From DASSUC01 sp035649895 (GTDB lineage Bacteria > Actinomycetota > Actinomycetes > Mycobacteriales > Micromonosporaceae): 28,502 bases of DNA. This document shows, in pieces, positions 1 through 8,080 of the stretch (the stretch's first letter is position 1; each line of letters begins with the position of its first letter). The position numbers and the translations under genes are program-made. The notes under the pieces were generated by a model. The model was not told where the DNA came from and did not search any database. It worked only from the letters and a program-made list of their open reading frames with translations. The DNA is taken from the NCBI GenBank assembly GCA_035649895.1, contig DASRIS010000151.1, forward strand, positions 1-28,502. The letters run 5' to 3'.

Positions 1-1
1 T

Positions 2-550
2 TGTCTGATAAGCAACGGCTGGCTCTCCGTGGCTGACTACGGAAGAGACGGCGCGATCTGGCTCACCGCCTACTTCTTCATCTGGTTTGTTGCAAAGGGG
101 TTCGTCAAGAACGTCCCGGACTATCACGGCGACAAGGCCGCGGGCCTGCGGACATCGGCGACAATCATGCCCTCCCTCGACGTCGCGGCGCGCGTCGCCG
201 CCGCCGTGACAATCCTGGTCTACTGCCTGTTCCCGATCGCCGTGGTCGCTGCCGGCGCCCCACGTCAGATGCTGTACGCCAGCGTCTGGGTTCCTATCGC
301 AGCAGCTAGTGCGCTGGCGCTCGTGAAGCGGAGGACCCCGCGGGAGATGAACCGCGTCCTCAAATGGGACATGGTGGTCACGACAGGCTTTCTCGCCACT
401 CTCGTCCTGACCGTGGCGCAGACGCCGCAGGCTGGTTCCGTCGCCGTGGCCTGTGTGCTGGCAATCGTCATCCTCGACTGGTTGTCACGGGACTCCCGTG
501 ACGACCGGCTGCTCGCCGTCAACAGCTCCAAAGACAGGGGACAACCGTGA
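2..550 (+). CDS. UbiA-family membrane prenyltransferase, 5'-truncated by window edge
   Basis: The frame is open from base 2, through a GTG at 29, to the TGA at 548-550, so the gene begins outside the window; the GTG at 29 is probably not the start. What remains (about 182 residues) is the C-terminal half of a UbiA-type intramembrane prenyltransferase. The second Asp-rich motif is seen as KNVPDYHGDKAAGLRT, with DYHGD encoded at 119-133, followed by about five hydrophobic helices. UbiA enzymes transfer a prenyl group from a diphosphate to an acceptor using Mg2+-binding Asp motifs; some bacterial members act as terpene cyclases. The first Asp of the usual KDxxDxxGD is Asn here. The stop overlaps the GTG start of the next gene (GTGA), indicating co-transcription with a prenyl diphosphate synthase that would supply its substrate. 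Family call fairly sure; substrate and acceptor unknown. Confidence 0.8.
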   Translation, partial: CLISNGWLSVADYGRDGAIWLTAYFFIWFVAKGFVKNVPDYHGDKAAGLRTSATIMPSLDVAARVAAAVTILVYCLFPIAVVAAGAPRQMLYASVWVPIAAASALALVKRRTPREMNRVLKWDMVVTTGFLATLVLTVAQTPQAGSVAVACVLAIVILDWLSRDSRDDRLLAVNSSKDRGQP

Positions 551-1575
551 CCGCAGGGCTCGACCACGGCGGGACAACTCTCGCTGGCTCGTACGAGTTC
601 GTCGATGACTTCATCGCCAGGATGGGCCCCGCTGTGGGCGCCGACGTGGCCGACCGAGGGTCACTTTCAGCAATACTGGAGTACGCGCTCGACAAGCGTG
701 GGAAGCTGGTCCGTCCACTTGTGATGCTGGCCGCCAACGATGTTGCCGGCGGTGACCCGAAGCGGGTCTTCTACACGGCGCTGGCGTGCGAGTACGGTCA
801 CCTCGGCTCGCTCCTCCACGACGACGTCATCGACAACGACCTCATCCGGCGGGGCCGTCCGTCCGTCCTGGCGAAGTACGGCGCCCCGGGCGCCATTGTC
901 GGCGGAGACGCCCTCATCTTCCTGCTGTTCCACGCGATGACCCGCTGTGCCGAGGAGGGTATCCCGGCCGAGCGCGTGGTGCGCTCCATCCGGCACATCG
1001 CGAGCGCGGGCGTCGAGATGTGCCGGGGACAGGCCCTGGAGGCGGCGGCAACAGCCGGGCCGGACCTCTCGATCGAGAGCTACCTGGCGGTCATCTACGG
1101 GAAGACCGCCAGCTCCTTTGAGGCCGCGTGCGCGGTGGGTGCGACGCTGGCCGGCGCCAGCCCGGATGACACCACCGAGATCTCGAGGTTCGGAAGGCAC
1201 TTCGGCATGGCGTTCCAGATGCAGGATGACCTCCTTCCGTACCGGAGCTCCGGGGAGACGGCCGGAAAGTCATCGTTCAGCGACCTGGAGAACGGCCGGG
1301 TCACCCTGCCCTTCCTCGTCGCCGTCCAGACGGTGGCCCCGGCGGAGCGCGACCTTCTGATCGAGGCGCAGGCCATCGCCGCCGCCGGTAAGCAGCTAGC
1401 GGACGTCAGGCAGGTCGCGGCGGTGGTCGGCCAGGAGGAGGTGCTGAGCCGCTGCGCGGAGCTCGAACGCCGAGAGATCGCGCAGGCGGCAAGCTCGCTG
1501 GAACGGTTCGACGAAGGACCCGGCAGACAGTTCCTCGGTGACCTGATCGGGGTGATGGCGGGGCGTGTGGCGTGA
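547..1575 (+). CDS. polyprenyl diphosphate synthase (GGPP synthase-like)
   Basis: A 342-residue trans-isoprenyl diphosphate synthase, which condenses isopentenyl diphosphate onto an allylic diphosphate in the cytoplasm. The first Asp-rich motif is intact (HDDVIDND, D92-D96), followed by RRGRPSVLAKYG. Also visible are KTASSFEAA and the second-motif region FQMQDDLLPY (D227, D228). In the second motif the expected third Asp is Pro231 (DDLLPY rather than DDLLDY). The residue five before the first motif is Gly, a small residue of the kind found in enzymes making C20 or longer chains; chain length is therefore inferred as GGPP or longer. The GTG start overlaps the UbiA stop by 4 bp, so translation is probably coupled. 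Length is normal for the family. It could also be a diverged synthase with altered second Mg2+ site chemistry. Confidence 0.88.
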   Translation: MTAGLDHGGTTLAGSYEFVDDFIARMGPAVGADVADRGSLSAILEYALDKRGKLVRPLVMLAANDVAGGDPKRVFYTALACEYGHLGSLLHDDVIDNDLIRRGRPSVLAKYGAPGAIVGGDALIFLLFHAMTRCAEEGIPAERVVRSIRHIASAGVEMCRGQALEAAATAGPDLSIESYLAVIYGKTASSFEAACAVGATLAGASPDDTTEISRFGRHFGMAFQMQDDLLPYRSSGETAGKSSFSDLENGRVTLPFLVAVQTVAPAERDLLIEAQAIAAAGKQLADVRQVAAVVGQEEVLSRCAELERREIAQAASSLERFDEGPGRQFLGDLIGVMAGRVA

Positions 1576-1619
1576 CCGGTGGGACCGCAACCTGCTACCT
1601 GGCGGAGGTGTGACGGAAC

Positions 1620-4600
1620 ATGGTGTCAGCTGCCCAACGGTTCGCGAATGAGCTGAAGCGGGTCTCGCGCGGTGCCGACTTCCTGGTGGAGTCTCTTGTC
1701 CGGGCCGGTGCCGACGTTCTCTTCACCCTGCCCGCGGACTCGATCAACCCCCTGATCGACGCGTGTCGCCGGAACGCGCGGATCCGGCTGGTCACCACCC
1801 GCCACGAAGGCTCTGCCGCGTTGATGGCCTCGGCCTATGCAAAGCTCACCGGAAAGCTCGGCGCCTGCGCAGGCACGAACGGACCCGGTGTCACCCACCT
1901 GCCGATCGGGGTACGCGACGGGCAGGCGGACCGGGTACCACTGGTCGCCCTCTGCGGCGCCGTGACCAGCGACACCTACGGGACCGACGCGTTCCAGGAG
2001 GTCGACTCGGCCCAGCTGCTGGGGGCGGTGGCGGACCGCACGCACAGCGTGTGGACGGTCGGCAACCTCGGCAACGTGCCGGCGCTGCTACGGCAGGCCG
2101 TGAACCAGTCCCGGACGCTCGCCCTGGCGCTCGCCCCCGACGTCCTGCTCGCGGGTGCGGAAGCAGTCCAGAGCCGGTTGGCGAGCCCGGTCCATCCGCC
2201 CTCCGGCTGGCGCAGCAGTGACGAGCTGGTGCTGGCCGCCCAGCAGATGACCGCCGGTCGGAAGGTGGTCATCGCACTCTCCGACGTACGCGACAGCCCG
2301 GAGCTGGCGACGTACGTCCCCGCGCGCATCGCTGACCTGACGGTCGGGCTGGCTGAGTCCATCGCGGCGCCCACCCGGGACGCTGCCACCCGGGACACTG
2401 CGGCGCCTGCGTGGGACTCGGTGCCGGTGCCGCGGCGGATGACGCCCGCACGACTCGCCTCGACGCTCGGATCCGGCACGGCACTCATCGTGGTGGGCAC
2501 CTGGCCGGCCCATACGATGCGCGGCGTTCCGGACGAGGTGCCGGTGATCCACATCACCGGCCAGCCGTCCGGCCGGCTGGCCGGCGGTAGCTATCTCAAC
2601 ATCGTGGGTAGCGCGGGGTCCCGGGTGCTCGACCCGATCGAGCGCTCCTCCATTGTGGACGCGCTCAGCAGCAGCTCCGACGCCCCGCACCTGGCCGACC
2701 GTACCGTGAAGTATCTTGAGCGCATCGTGGCGGATGATGCCACGGTGGCGGTGGAGCCCGGGCTAGCCGACGCACTCTACCTCGACCTTAGCGCCAGGTC
2801 GCGCCGGTTCACGTCGTCGTTCGGGGCAGCCGTCCCGGGATACTCGATACCGGCGGCCATCGCGGCGAAGGTCGCCCACCCCGCCCGCGCCGCGGTCGCC
2901 CTCACCGATGACAAAGGGCTGTACCTGTCATTCCCGGAGCTGCTCACGGCGCGGAAGTATGGCCTGCCGCTGGAGGTCATCGTCCTCACCACCGACATCG
3001 CCCGGCCGGACCGCGACCTCGACCGCCTCGCGCGGAGCGTGGGGTTCGAGCTGCGGCGAGTGACCGAGGGGTCGCTTCCCGACAAGCTCCCGGGTGACGT
3101 ACCTGTTATCACGGTCATCGAGGACCCCGTCGCGGCGGCGGCGTATGCGCACTCTCCCGCAGTCTCGTCGGCCGTCGACGAGGTCCGCGCCGTTGCCGGC
3201 CAGACGAGCCGCCGGGTGGTGGTTCCGCTGGCGAGCCCGCTGGCCGCGGCGCGCCACAGCGACGACGTGGTCTGCGAGATGGCCACCGCCGAGGGAAGCG
3301 CAATGCTCGCCTCGGCGGTGGGCAAGATCCAGCACCGGGCGGGCTGCCTGGTCCTGCCCACCGACTCCGATGTCCTCTACTCGCTCAACGGCCTCTACGA
3401 CGCGGCGTACGACCATGCGCCGCTCGCCGTGGTCACGTTCGACGAAGGCTCCACTCTCGACAGCACGGCGCTCCTCAGCGACCTCGCGGTGAGCACGACG
3501 GTGGCGAGTATGGACAGCCTGCGGACCGCGGTCGGCGATGCCGTCGTCGCGGCGGACTCGGTGCACGGCGTTGTCCATGTCCGGGTGACGCGGGACCAGC
3601 GCGTACGCCAGATCCGGCACTGGCGGGCCGGCCGCAGTGACGTTGCGGTGCTGCCGGAGCCGGCGGCGGTGCAGCGGGCCGCACGGGTGCTGTCGCGCGC
3701 CCGCCGGCCGATGGTTATCGTCGGGGCGGGCGCCTTGGCCGCGCCCGACGCAGTGGCCTCCCTCGCGACAGAGCGCGGTTGGCCGATCGCCGCGACCATG
3801 GGCGGTGCGGGCGCCTTCGACTCCCATCCGCTGTTCACCGGGTACGTGGGGTCGTCGGGTCACCCCACGGCGATGGCAGCGGTCCGGCGAAGCGACGCGA
3901 TCCTGGTGCTCGGTGTGTCGAACCGGGGTGCTGTCTATGCGCTCTGGGGGGACGACCAGGCGGTCATCACGGTGAACGCCGATGAGCGCGGCCCTCAGGC
4001 GGCCGCCCGGAACACGTCCATCGTGGTCGCGTCGGTCCCCGCATTCGTGCAGGCCCTGCACCTCCAGCTGCCGGCCACCGCAGGCGCACGAGGTGCACGG
4101 CCGGCTGCTGACGCCACCCGCTACCGCCGCTGGCGCGCACGCGCCGGCCAGCGGGTCGAGCTGCGCGGCGAGCTCCGGCCGTCGTACGTCATCAGCACAC
4201 TCGCCCAGCTGTCCACGGACGAGTCGCCGGTGACGTTCACCGCTGACGTGGGCCTGAACACGCTGTGGCTGTTCAGGTACGGCCCACCGCACAGCAGGAC
4301 GGTCTGGACGCGTAACTTCGCCACCATGGGGTTCGCGCTACCGGCGGCCATCGCATCGGGGTGGCTCGACCCGGACGGGATCGCTGTCGCGGTCGTCGGC
4401 GACGGCGGCTTTGCGATGACCATGACCGAGGTCCAGACGGCGGTACGGCTGGGCGTACCGGTCATCGTGGTGGTCCTCGACAACGGGCGCCTGGGAGCGA
4501 TCCGGTACGAGCAGGAGATCATGGGGTGGCCGGAGCACGGGTCGGCGCTCTGGAACGGCGACTTTGCCCAGTTCGCCAAGGCGCTCGGCGCCGACGGCGC

Positions 4601-4823
4601 AGTGGTCTCGGATGCCCACGGCCTGACCGAGGCGCTTGGCCAGGCGGTCCGGACCCGGCGACCAACGGTGGTCCATGTGGTCTGCTCGCGGGATGAGCCA
4701 CCCATGCCCGCGGGGCGGCCGCAGATCTGGGCGCGAGCATCGATCATCATGAGCTGGATCCGGCAGGGGCGGCGCGGGATGCTCTCCGCGCGTACCACGA
4801 TCCCGGGATCATGGCAGTCGTGA
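1620..4823 (+). CDS. tandem-fused ThDP-dependent enzyme (double acetolactate synthase-like), first PP domain degenerate
   Basis: This 1067-residue protein is about twice the length of a normal acetolactate-synthase-type enzyme. Unit 1 (about 15-515) has a PYR domain with the catalytic Glu context RHEGSAALMASAYAK (E63), a middle domain, and a PP domain whose ThDP motif is lost: the GDG position reads LTDDKGL (428-434) and the Asn position reads TTD (457-459). Unit 2 (about 535-1050) again has a PYR Glu (MATAEGSAMLASAVGK, E558), then an intact PP motif, GDGG at 927-930 and N955 in VVLDNGR. ThDP sites form between a PYR domain of one unit and a PP domain of the other, so this chain can build one cofactor site, probably from PYR of unit 1 and PP of unit 2. 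The likely reaction is decarboxylation or carboligation of a 2-keto acid; the substrate is unknown. ATG at 1620 has GGAGG about 11 bases upstream. It lies 44 bases after the prenyl synthase, on the same strand as the cluster. Confidence 0.88.
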   Translation: MVSAAQRFANELKRVSRGADFLVESLVRAGADVLFTLPADSINPLIDACRRNARIRLVTTRHEGSAALMASAYAKLTGKLGACAGTNGPGVTHLPIGVRDGQADRVPLVALCGAVTSDTYGTDAFQEVDSAQLLGAVADRTHSVWTVGNLGNVPALLRQAVNQSRTLALALAPDVLLAGAEAVQSRLASPVHPPSGWRSSDELVLAAQQMTAGRKVVIALSDVRDSPELATYVPARIADLTVGLAESIAAPTRDAATRDTAAPAWDSVPVPRRMTPARLASTLGSGTALIVVGTWPAHTMRGVPDEVPVIHITGQPSGRLAGGSYLNIVGSAGSRVLDPIERSSIVDALSSSSDAPHLADRTVKYLERIVADDATVAVEPGLADALYLDLSARSRRFTSSFGAAVPGYSIPAAIAAKVAHPARAAVALTDDKGLYLSFPELLTARKYGLPLEVIVLTTDIARPDRDLDRLARSVGFELRRVTEGSLPDKLPGDVPVITVIEDPVAAAAYAHSPAVSSAVDEVRAVAGQTSRRVVVPLASPLAAARHSDDVVCEMATAEGSAMLASAVGKIQHRAGCLVLPTDSDVLYSLNGLYDAAYDHAPLAVVTFDEGSTLDSTALLSDLAVSTTVASMDSLRTAVGDAVVAADSVHGVVHVRVTRDQRVRQIRHWRAGRSDVAVLPEPAAVQRAARVLSRARRPMVIVGAGALAAPDAVASLATERGWPIAATMGGAGAFDSHPLFTGYVGSSGHPTAMAAVRRSDAILVLGVSNRGAVYALWGDDQAVITVNADERGPQAAARNTSIVVASVPAFVQALHLQLPATAGARGARPAADATRYRRWRARAGQRVELRGELRPSYVISTLAQLSTDESPVTFTADVGLNTLWLFRYGPPHSRTVWTRNFATMGFALPAAIASGWLDPDGIAVAVVGDGGFAMTMTEVQTAVRLGVPVIVVVLDNGRLGAIRYEQEIMGWPEHGSALWNGDFAQFAKALGADGAVVSDAHGLTEALGQAVRTRRPTVVHVVCSRDEPPMPAGRPQIWARASIIMSWIRQGRRGMLSARTTIPGSWQS

Positions 4824-4892
4824 CGGCGGCGGGCACCATGGATATCGGGTGGGGCATGTTGATCGGGTTGGATTCGAAGGGGGCGGCTGGCC

Positions 4893-5576
4893 GTGTATGA
4901 GCTCATCGACGTCTCGAAGACCTACCGGGTGGGCGAAAGTGACGTCGCGGCACTGCGAGGGGTGGATCTCCGGCTCGGTGCCGGCGAGTTCGTCGCGATC
5001 GTGGGGCCGAGTGGTTCGGGCAAGAGCACGCTGCTCAACCTGCTTGGCCTGCTGGACCGGCCCAGCGCGGGAACGCTCACCCTCGACGGGGTGAACGTGG
5101 CGGACCTGGACGAGAAGGGAGCCGCCGACCTGCGGCTGCGCCAGATCGGGTTCATCTTCCAGGCGTTCAACCTCCTGGCGTCGTTGCGGGCGTGGGAGAA
5201 CGTGGCCGTGCCAGCGGTGCTGGCGGGGCGCCGGTTGGGTGCGGTGCGCGAGCAGTGCCTGGAGCTGCTGGCCCGGGTGGGCCTCGTCGACCGGGCTGAG
5301 CACTTCCCGTCCCAGCTGTCCGGCGGTCAGATGCAGCGGGTGGCGATCGCGCGTGCGCTGTCGCTGGAGCCGCACGTGATCTTGGCCGACGAGCCCACCG
5401 GAAACCTGGACTCAGCCAGTGGAGAAGAAGTGGTCGGGCTGCTGCGGAAGGCCGCCTCGGACACCGGCCGTACCGTGGTGATCGTGACCCATGACCCTCA
5501 GGTCGCCGCGGTGGCCGACCGGCAGCTGACGCTGCGGGACGGCCAGCTGGTGAACGATGCCCGGGTGGCCCGATGA
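4893..5576 (+). CDS. ABC transporter ATP-binding protein (MacB/LolD type)
   Basis: A 227-residue ATPase of the MacB/LolD/FtsE group, which powers an FtsX-type permease. Walker A is GPSGSGKST (38-46), the signature is LSGGQMQRVAIARAL from L142, and Walker B is VILADEPTGNLDS (D166, E167), followed by the switch His in VIVTHD. The GTG at 4893 is supported by the purine-rich GAAGGGGG about 10 bases upstream and by the family N-terminus (YELIDVSKTY). The stop overlaps the permease start (ATGA), so the two form one unit. In a metabolite cluster this pair is most likely to export the product, or to protect the membrane from it; neither can be read from the sequence. It is 69 bases downstream of the ThDP gene. 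Confidence 0.93.
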   Translation: MYELIDVSKTYRVGESDVAALRGVDLRLGAGEFVAIVGPSGSGKSTLLNLLGLLDRPSAGTLTLDGVNVADLDEKGAADLRLRQIGFIFQAFNLLASLRAWENVAVPAVLAGRRLGAVREQCLELLARVGLVDRAEHFPSQLSGGQMQRVAIARALSLEPHVILADEPTGNLDSASGEEVVGLLRKAASDTGRTVVIVTHDPQVAAVADRQLTLRDGQLVNDARVAR

Positions 5577-8077
5577 GCACTGGCTTCCGCCTGTTCCACC
5601 TGCGCGGTCTCCGGCTGCGCCCATGGCGCGCCGTAGCGATGGTGCTGGTCGTCTCCACCTGCGTGTCACTGATCGTGGCGACGACCACCGCCTTCGCCTC
5701 GCTGGGACGCTCGGCACACGACTTCGCCCGGGCGGTCGCCGGGGACGCTCCCCTGTCCGTGGTGGGGGTGTCGGACGCCGGGCTGCCCACCAGCCTGGTC
5801 CAGCGGGTCGCCGGCGTGCCCGGCGTCGACTTCGCGGTGCCCGTCATCACGGTCCGGGTGCCGGTCGGGGACAGCGAGGCGGTGCTCATCGGGGTTGACG
5901 CGTCCGCCGTGGACCTGTCCAGCGCCCTGGAGGAGGAGGTCGACCAGGTCGACGTGGCGACCCTGCCGGCCAACGGCGCCGTGTTCGGGGAGGCTCTGGC
6001 CACGGAGCTGGGTCTCGCGACGAACGAGACCGTGGCGGTCAGCACGCCACGCGGCTCGCAGGCGACGGTGGTCGTCTCCGCGCTGTCACGTGGTGCCGCC
6101 TCAGCCCAGCTCAACGGCGGTCGCTTCATCATCGTGTCGCTGCCCTTCGCCCAGCAGGCGCTACAGCGACCGGAGAGTGTGGACGCGGTCTACATCGGTG
6201 TCACCGGTGGACGGAGCGTGCCGGAGGTCACCGCAGACCTGGAGCAGGTGGTCGGTGCCCAGGCGTTGGTGACCACGCCCGCCCACGTGGCCGAGCAGGC
6301 CGACCAGGCAACCCGGCTGACCCGGGACACCTCGCTGGTCATCGCGGTCCTGGCGCTGCTGGCGGGCGTGTTCCTGATCTACACCATGTGTTCGGCGACG
6401 GTCGCCCAACGCCGCCGCGAGCTGCTGACGTTGCAGGTGCTGGGGGCGCGCCGCCGCCGGGTGACCAGAGGGTTCGTGGCTGAGATCGGGCTGGTCGCGC
6501 TGGTCGGCGCGGTCAGTGGGATCGCCTCCGGCATGGTGACCGGCCGGATGATGATCGATATGTTGCCACCGGTGATCCTCTCGGCGGTCGACGTTGATGT
6601 GGCCTACCGTCCCGACCCGTGGGTGGTTGGCGCGGCGGGGCTGGTTGGTGTCCTGGCCGCGGTTGCGGCGGCGCTCTTCGCGGTACGGGTGGACATGAAC
6701 GTGCCCCTTGCGCAGGCGATCCGGGGCACCGAGGAGGACAGCGTCGCGACCGCCGGGCGGCGGCCCGTGCTGGCGGTGGCCGCGGCGGCGCTCCTGCTGG
6801 TGGGCGCCGGTGCCTCCTGGGCCGCTGGCTCGCGCTCCTCCGCTCTCATCCTGCTGGCCGGGGCCGCCATCGCCGCGCTGGCGGCGGCGCCAGGGCTGTT
6901 GGCGCGAGCCTCCGCGGTGGTCACCTCCCGGCTGGGTGGGACGGGCGAGCTGGCCGGGCACAGCGCGACCCGCCACGCCCGCCGGACGTGGAGCATCATC
7001 ATGACCATCGCGGTGGCCACCGCGGTGAGCGTGGCTATCCAGGGCTCGATGTCGAACCTGCTCACCGCGGGCAACCGCAGCGTGGCCTCGCTGGGGGATA
7101 CCGCCCTGTTCGTCCAGCCGGTGGTCGCCGAGGGCCTGCCCACCGACCCGGTCTTCGACGACCAGACCGTCCAGGGACTCGCTGCGATCGATGGCGTACG
7201 GCAGGCCGTGCCGGGCCAGCTCATGCCGTTGTCCTTGGACGAGCGCTCCTTCATGGTCCAGGGCGTCAACGAGGGGACGAACACCCCCGCCTTCCGCAAC
7301 GCCAGCGGCCAGGCCCAGGAGAGTGTCGTCAGCGGTTCGGCCGCCATCGTCTCGCGCAAGGCGTCCCTGGCGCTCGACGTCGCCGCTGGCGACTCGGTCA
7401 CCCTGCCCTCGCCCACCGGCCCGCACACCCTACGCGTCGCGGACGTGGTCGACTACCCCACCCTCAACGACGGCCAGATCGTGATCTCCCTGGCCAACCT
7501 CCAGCAGTGGTACGCCCGCCCAGGGGCCAGCTTCGTCGAGATCCTTACCGATGAGGGCGCAGCCGTCGCCCAGGTCGCCGCTCGGGCCCGTGACCTGGCA
7601 GCCTCGCGCACCTCCGCGACGGTCTACGTCGAACCCGGGCAGGAGGTCCTGGATGCGCTGCGCTCGAGCATCGCGCAGGCCAGCCTGCTGGCCCAGACGT
7701 CACAGTGGATGATCGTGCTGGTGGCCGCGCTCGGGGTGTTCAACGTCATGATGATGACCGTCCTGGCCCGCCGGCGCGAGCTCGGCGTGCTGCGGGCGAT
7801 CGGCGGGCGTGGATCCGCCATCCGGCGGATGATCCTCACCGAGGCCGCGGGATACACCCTCATCGGTCTGGTCATCGGCGCCGGGCTCGGTGTCCTGCTG
7901 CACTACGGCGCCAACGACCTGGTCGGGGCGTCAATGGCCCTGACCGTCCGGTTCGCCCCGGTCCCCCAGTCCCTGGCCTCGGCGCTGCTCGCCTGTCTTG
8001 TGGTCATCGCCGGCGCCCTCATCCCGGCCTGGCGCGCCAGCCGCCTGGACCCGGCGACCGTCCTCGCTGAGGAGTGA
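5573..8077 (+). CDS. ABC transporter permease, FtsX/MacB type, two FtsX domains
   Basis: An 834-residue integral membrane protein. It has an N-terminal transmembrane helix (about 20-42), a long extracytoplasmic domain, and a first FtsX block with three helices (around residues 255-370, containing AQRRRELLTLQVLGARRRR). Another hydrophobic pair (about 400-445) is followed by a second periplasmic-type domain starting after a helix near 475-495. A C-terminal FtsX block contains VLARRRELGVLRAIGGRG and ends in PAWRASRLDPATVLAEE, the classic tail of this family. This is the duplicated arrangement common in actinomycetes. It overlaps the ATPase gene by 4 bp and ends three bases before the P450 start. 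Substrate unknown; export of the cluster product is inferred from position. Confidence 0.92.
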   Translation: MSTGFRLFHLRGLRLRPWRAVAMVLVVSTCVSLIVATTTAFASLGRSAHDFARAVAGDAPLSVVGVSDAGLPTSLVQRVAGVPGVDFAVPVITVRVPVGDSEAVLIGVDASAVDLSSALEEEVDQVDVATLPANGAVFGEALATELGLATNETVAVSTPRGSQATVVVSALSRGAASAQLNGGRFIIVSLPFAQQALQRPESVDAVYIGVTGGRSVPEVTADLEQVVGAQALVTTPAHVAEQADQATRLTRDTSLVIAVLALLAGVFLIYTMCSATVAQRRRELLTLQVLGARRRRVTRGFVAEIGLVALVGAVSGIASGMVTGRMMIDMLPPVILSAVDVDVAYRPDPWVVGAAGLVGVLAAVAAALFAVRVDMNVPLAQAIRGTEEDSVATAGRRPVLAVAAAALLLVGAGASWAAGSRSSALILLAGAAIAALAAAPGLLARASAVVTSRLGGTGELAGHSATRHARRTWSIIMTIAVATAVSVAIQGSMSNLLTAGNRSVASLGDTALFVQPVVAEGLPTDPVFDDQTVQGLAAIDGVRQAVPGQLMPLSLDERSFMVQGVNEGTNTPAFRNASGQAQESVVSGSAAIVSRKASLALDVAAGDSVTLPSPTGPHTLRVADVVDYPTLNDGQIVISLANLQQWYARPGASFVEILTDEGAAVAQVAARARDLAASRTSATVYVEPGQEVLDALRSSIAQASLLAQTSQWMIVLVAALGVFNVMMMTVLARRRELGVLRAIGGRGSAIRRMILTEAAGYTLIGLVIGAGLGVLLHYGANDLVGASMALTVRFAPVPQSLASALLACLVVIAGALIPAWRASRLDPATVLAEE

Positions 8078-8080
8078 CCC

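Noticed and set aside
2928..4292. 454-codon minus-strand open frame inside the ThDP gene
   Set aside because: Arg/His/Pro-rich translation without family motifs; it is the mirror of the strongly supported plus-strand ThDP enzyme in GC-rich DNA.
6161..7426. 421-codon minus-strand frame inside the ABC permease
   Set aside because: Gly/His/Arg-rich and motif-free, opposite a clear FtsX permease.
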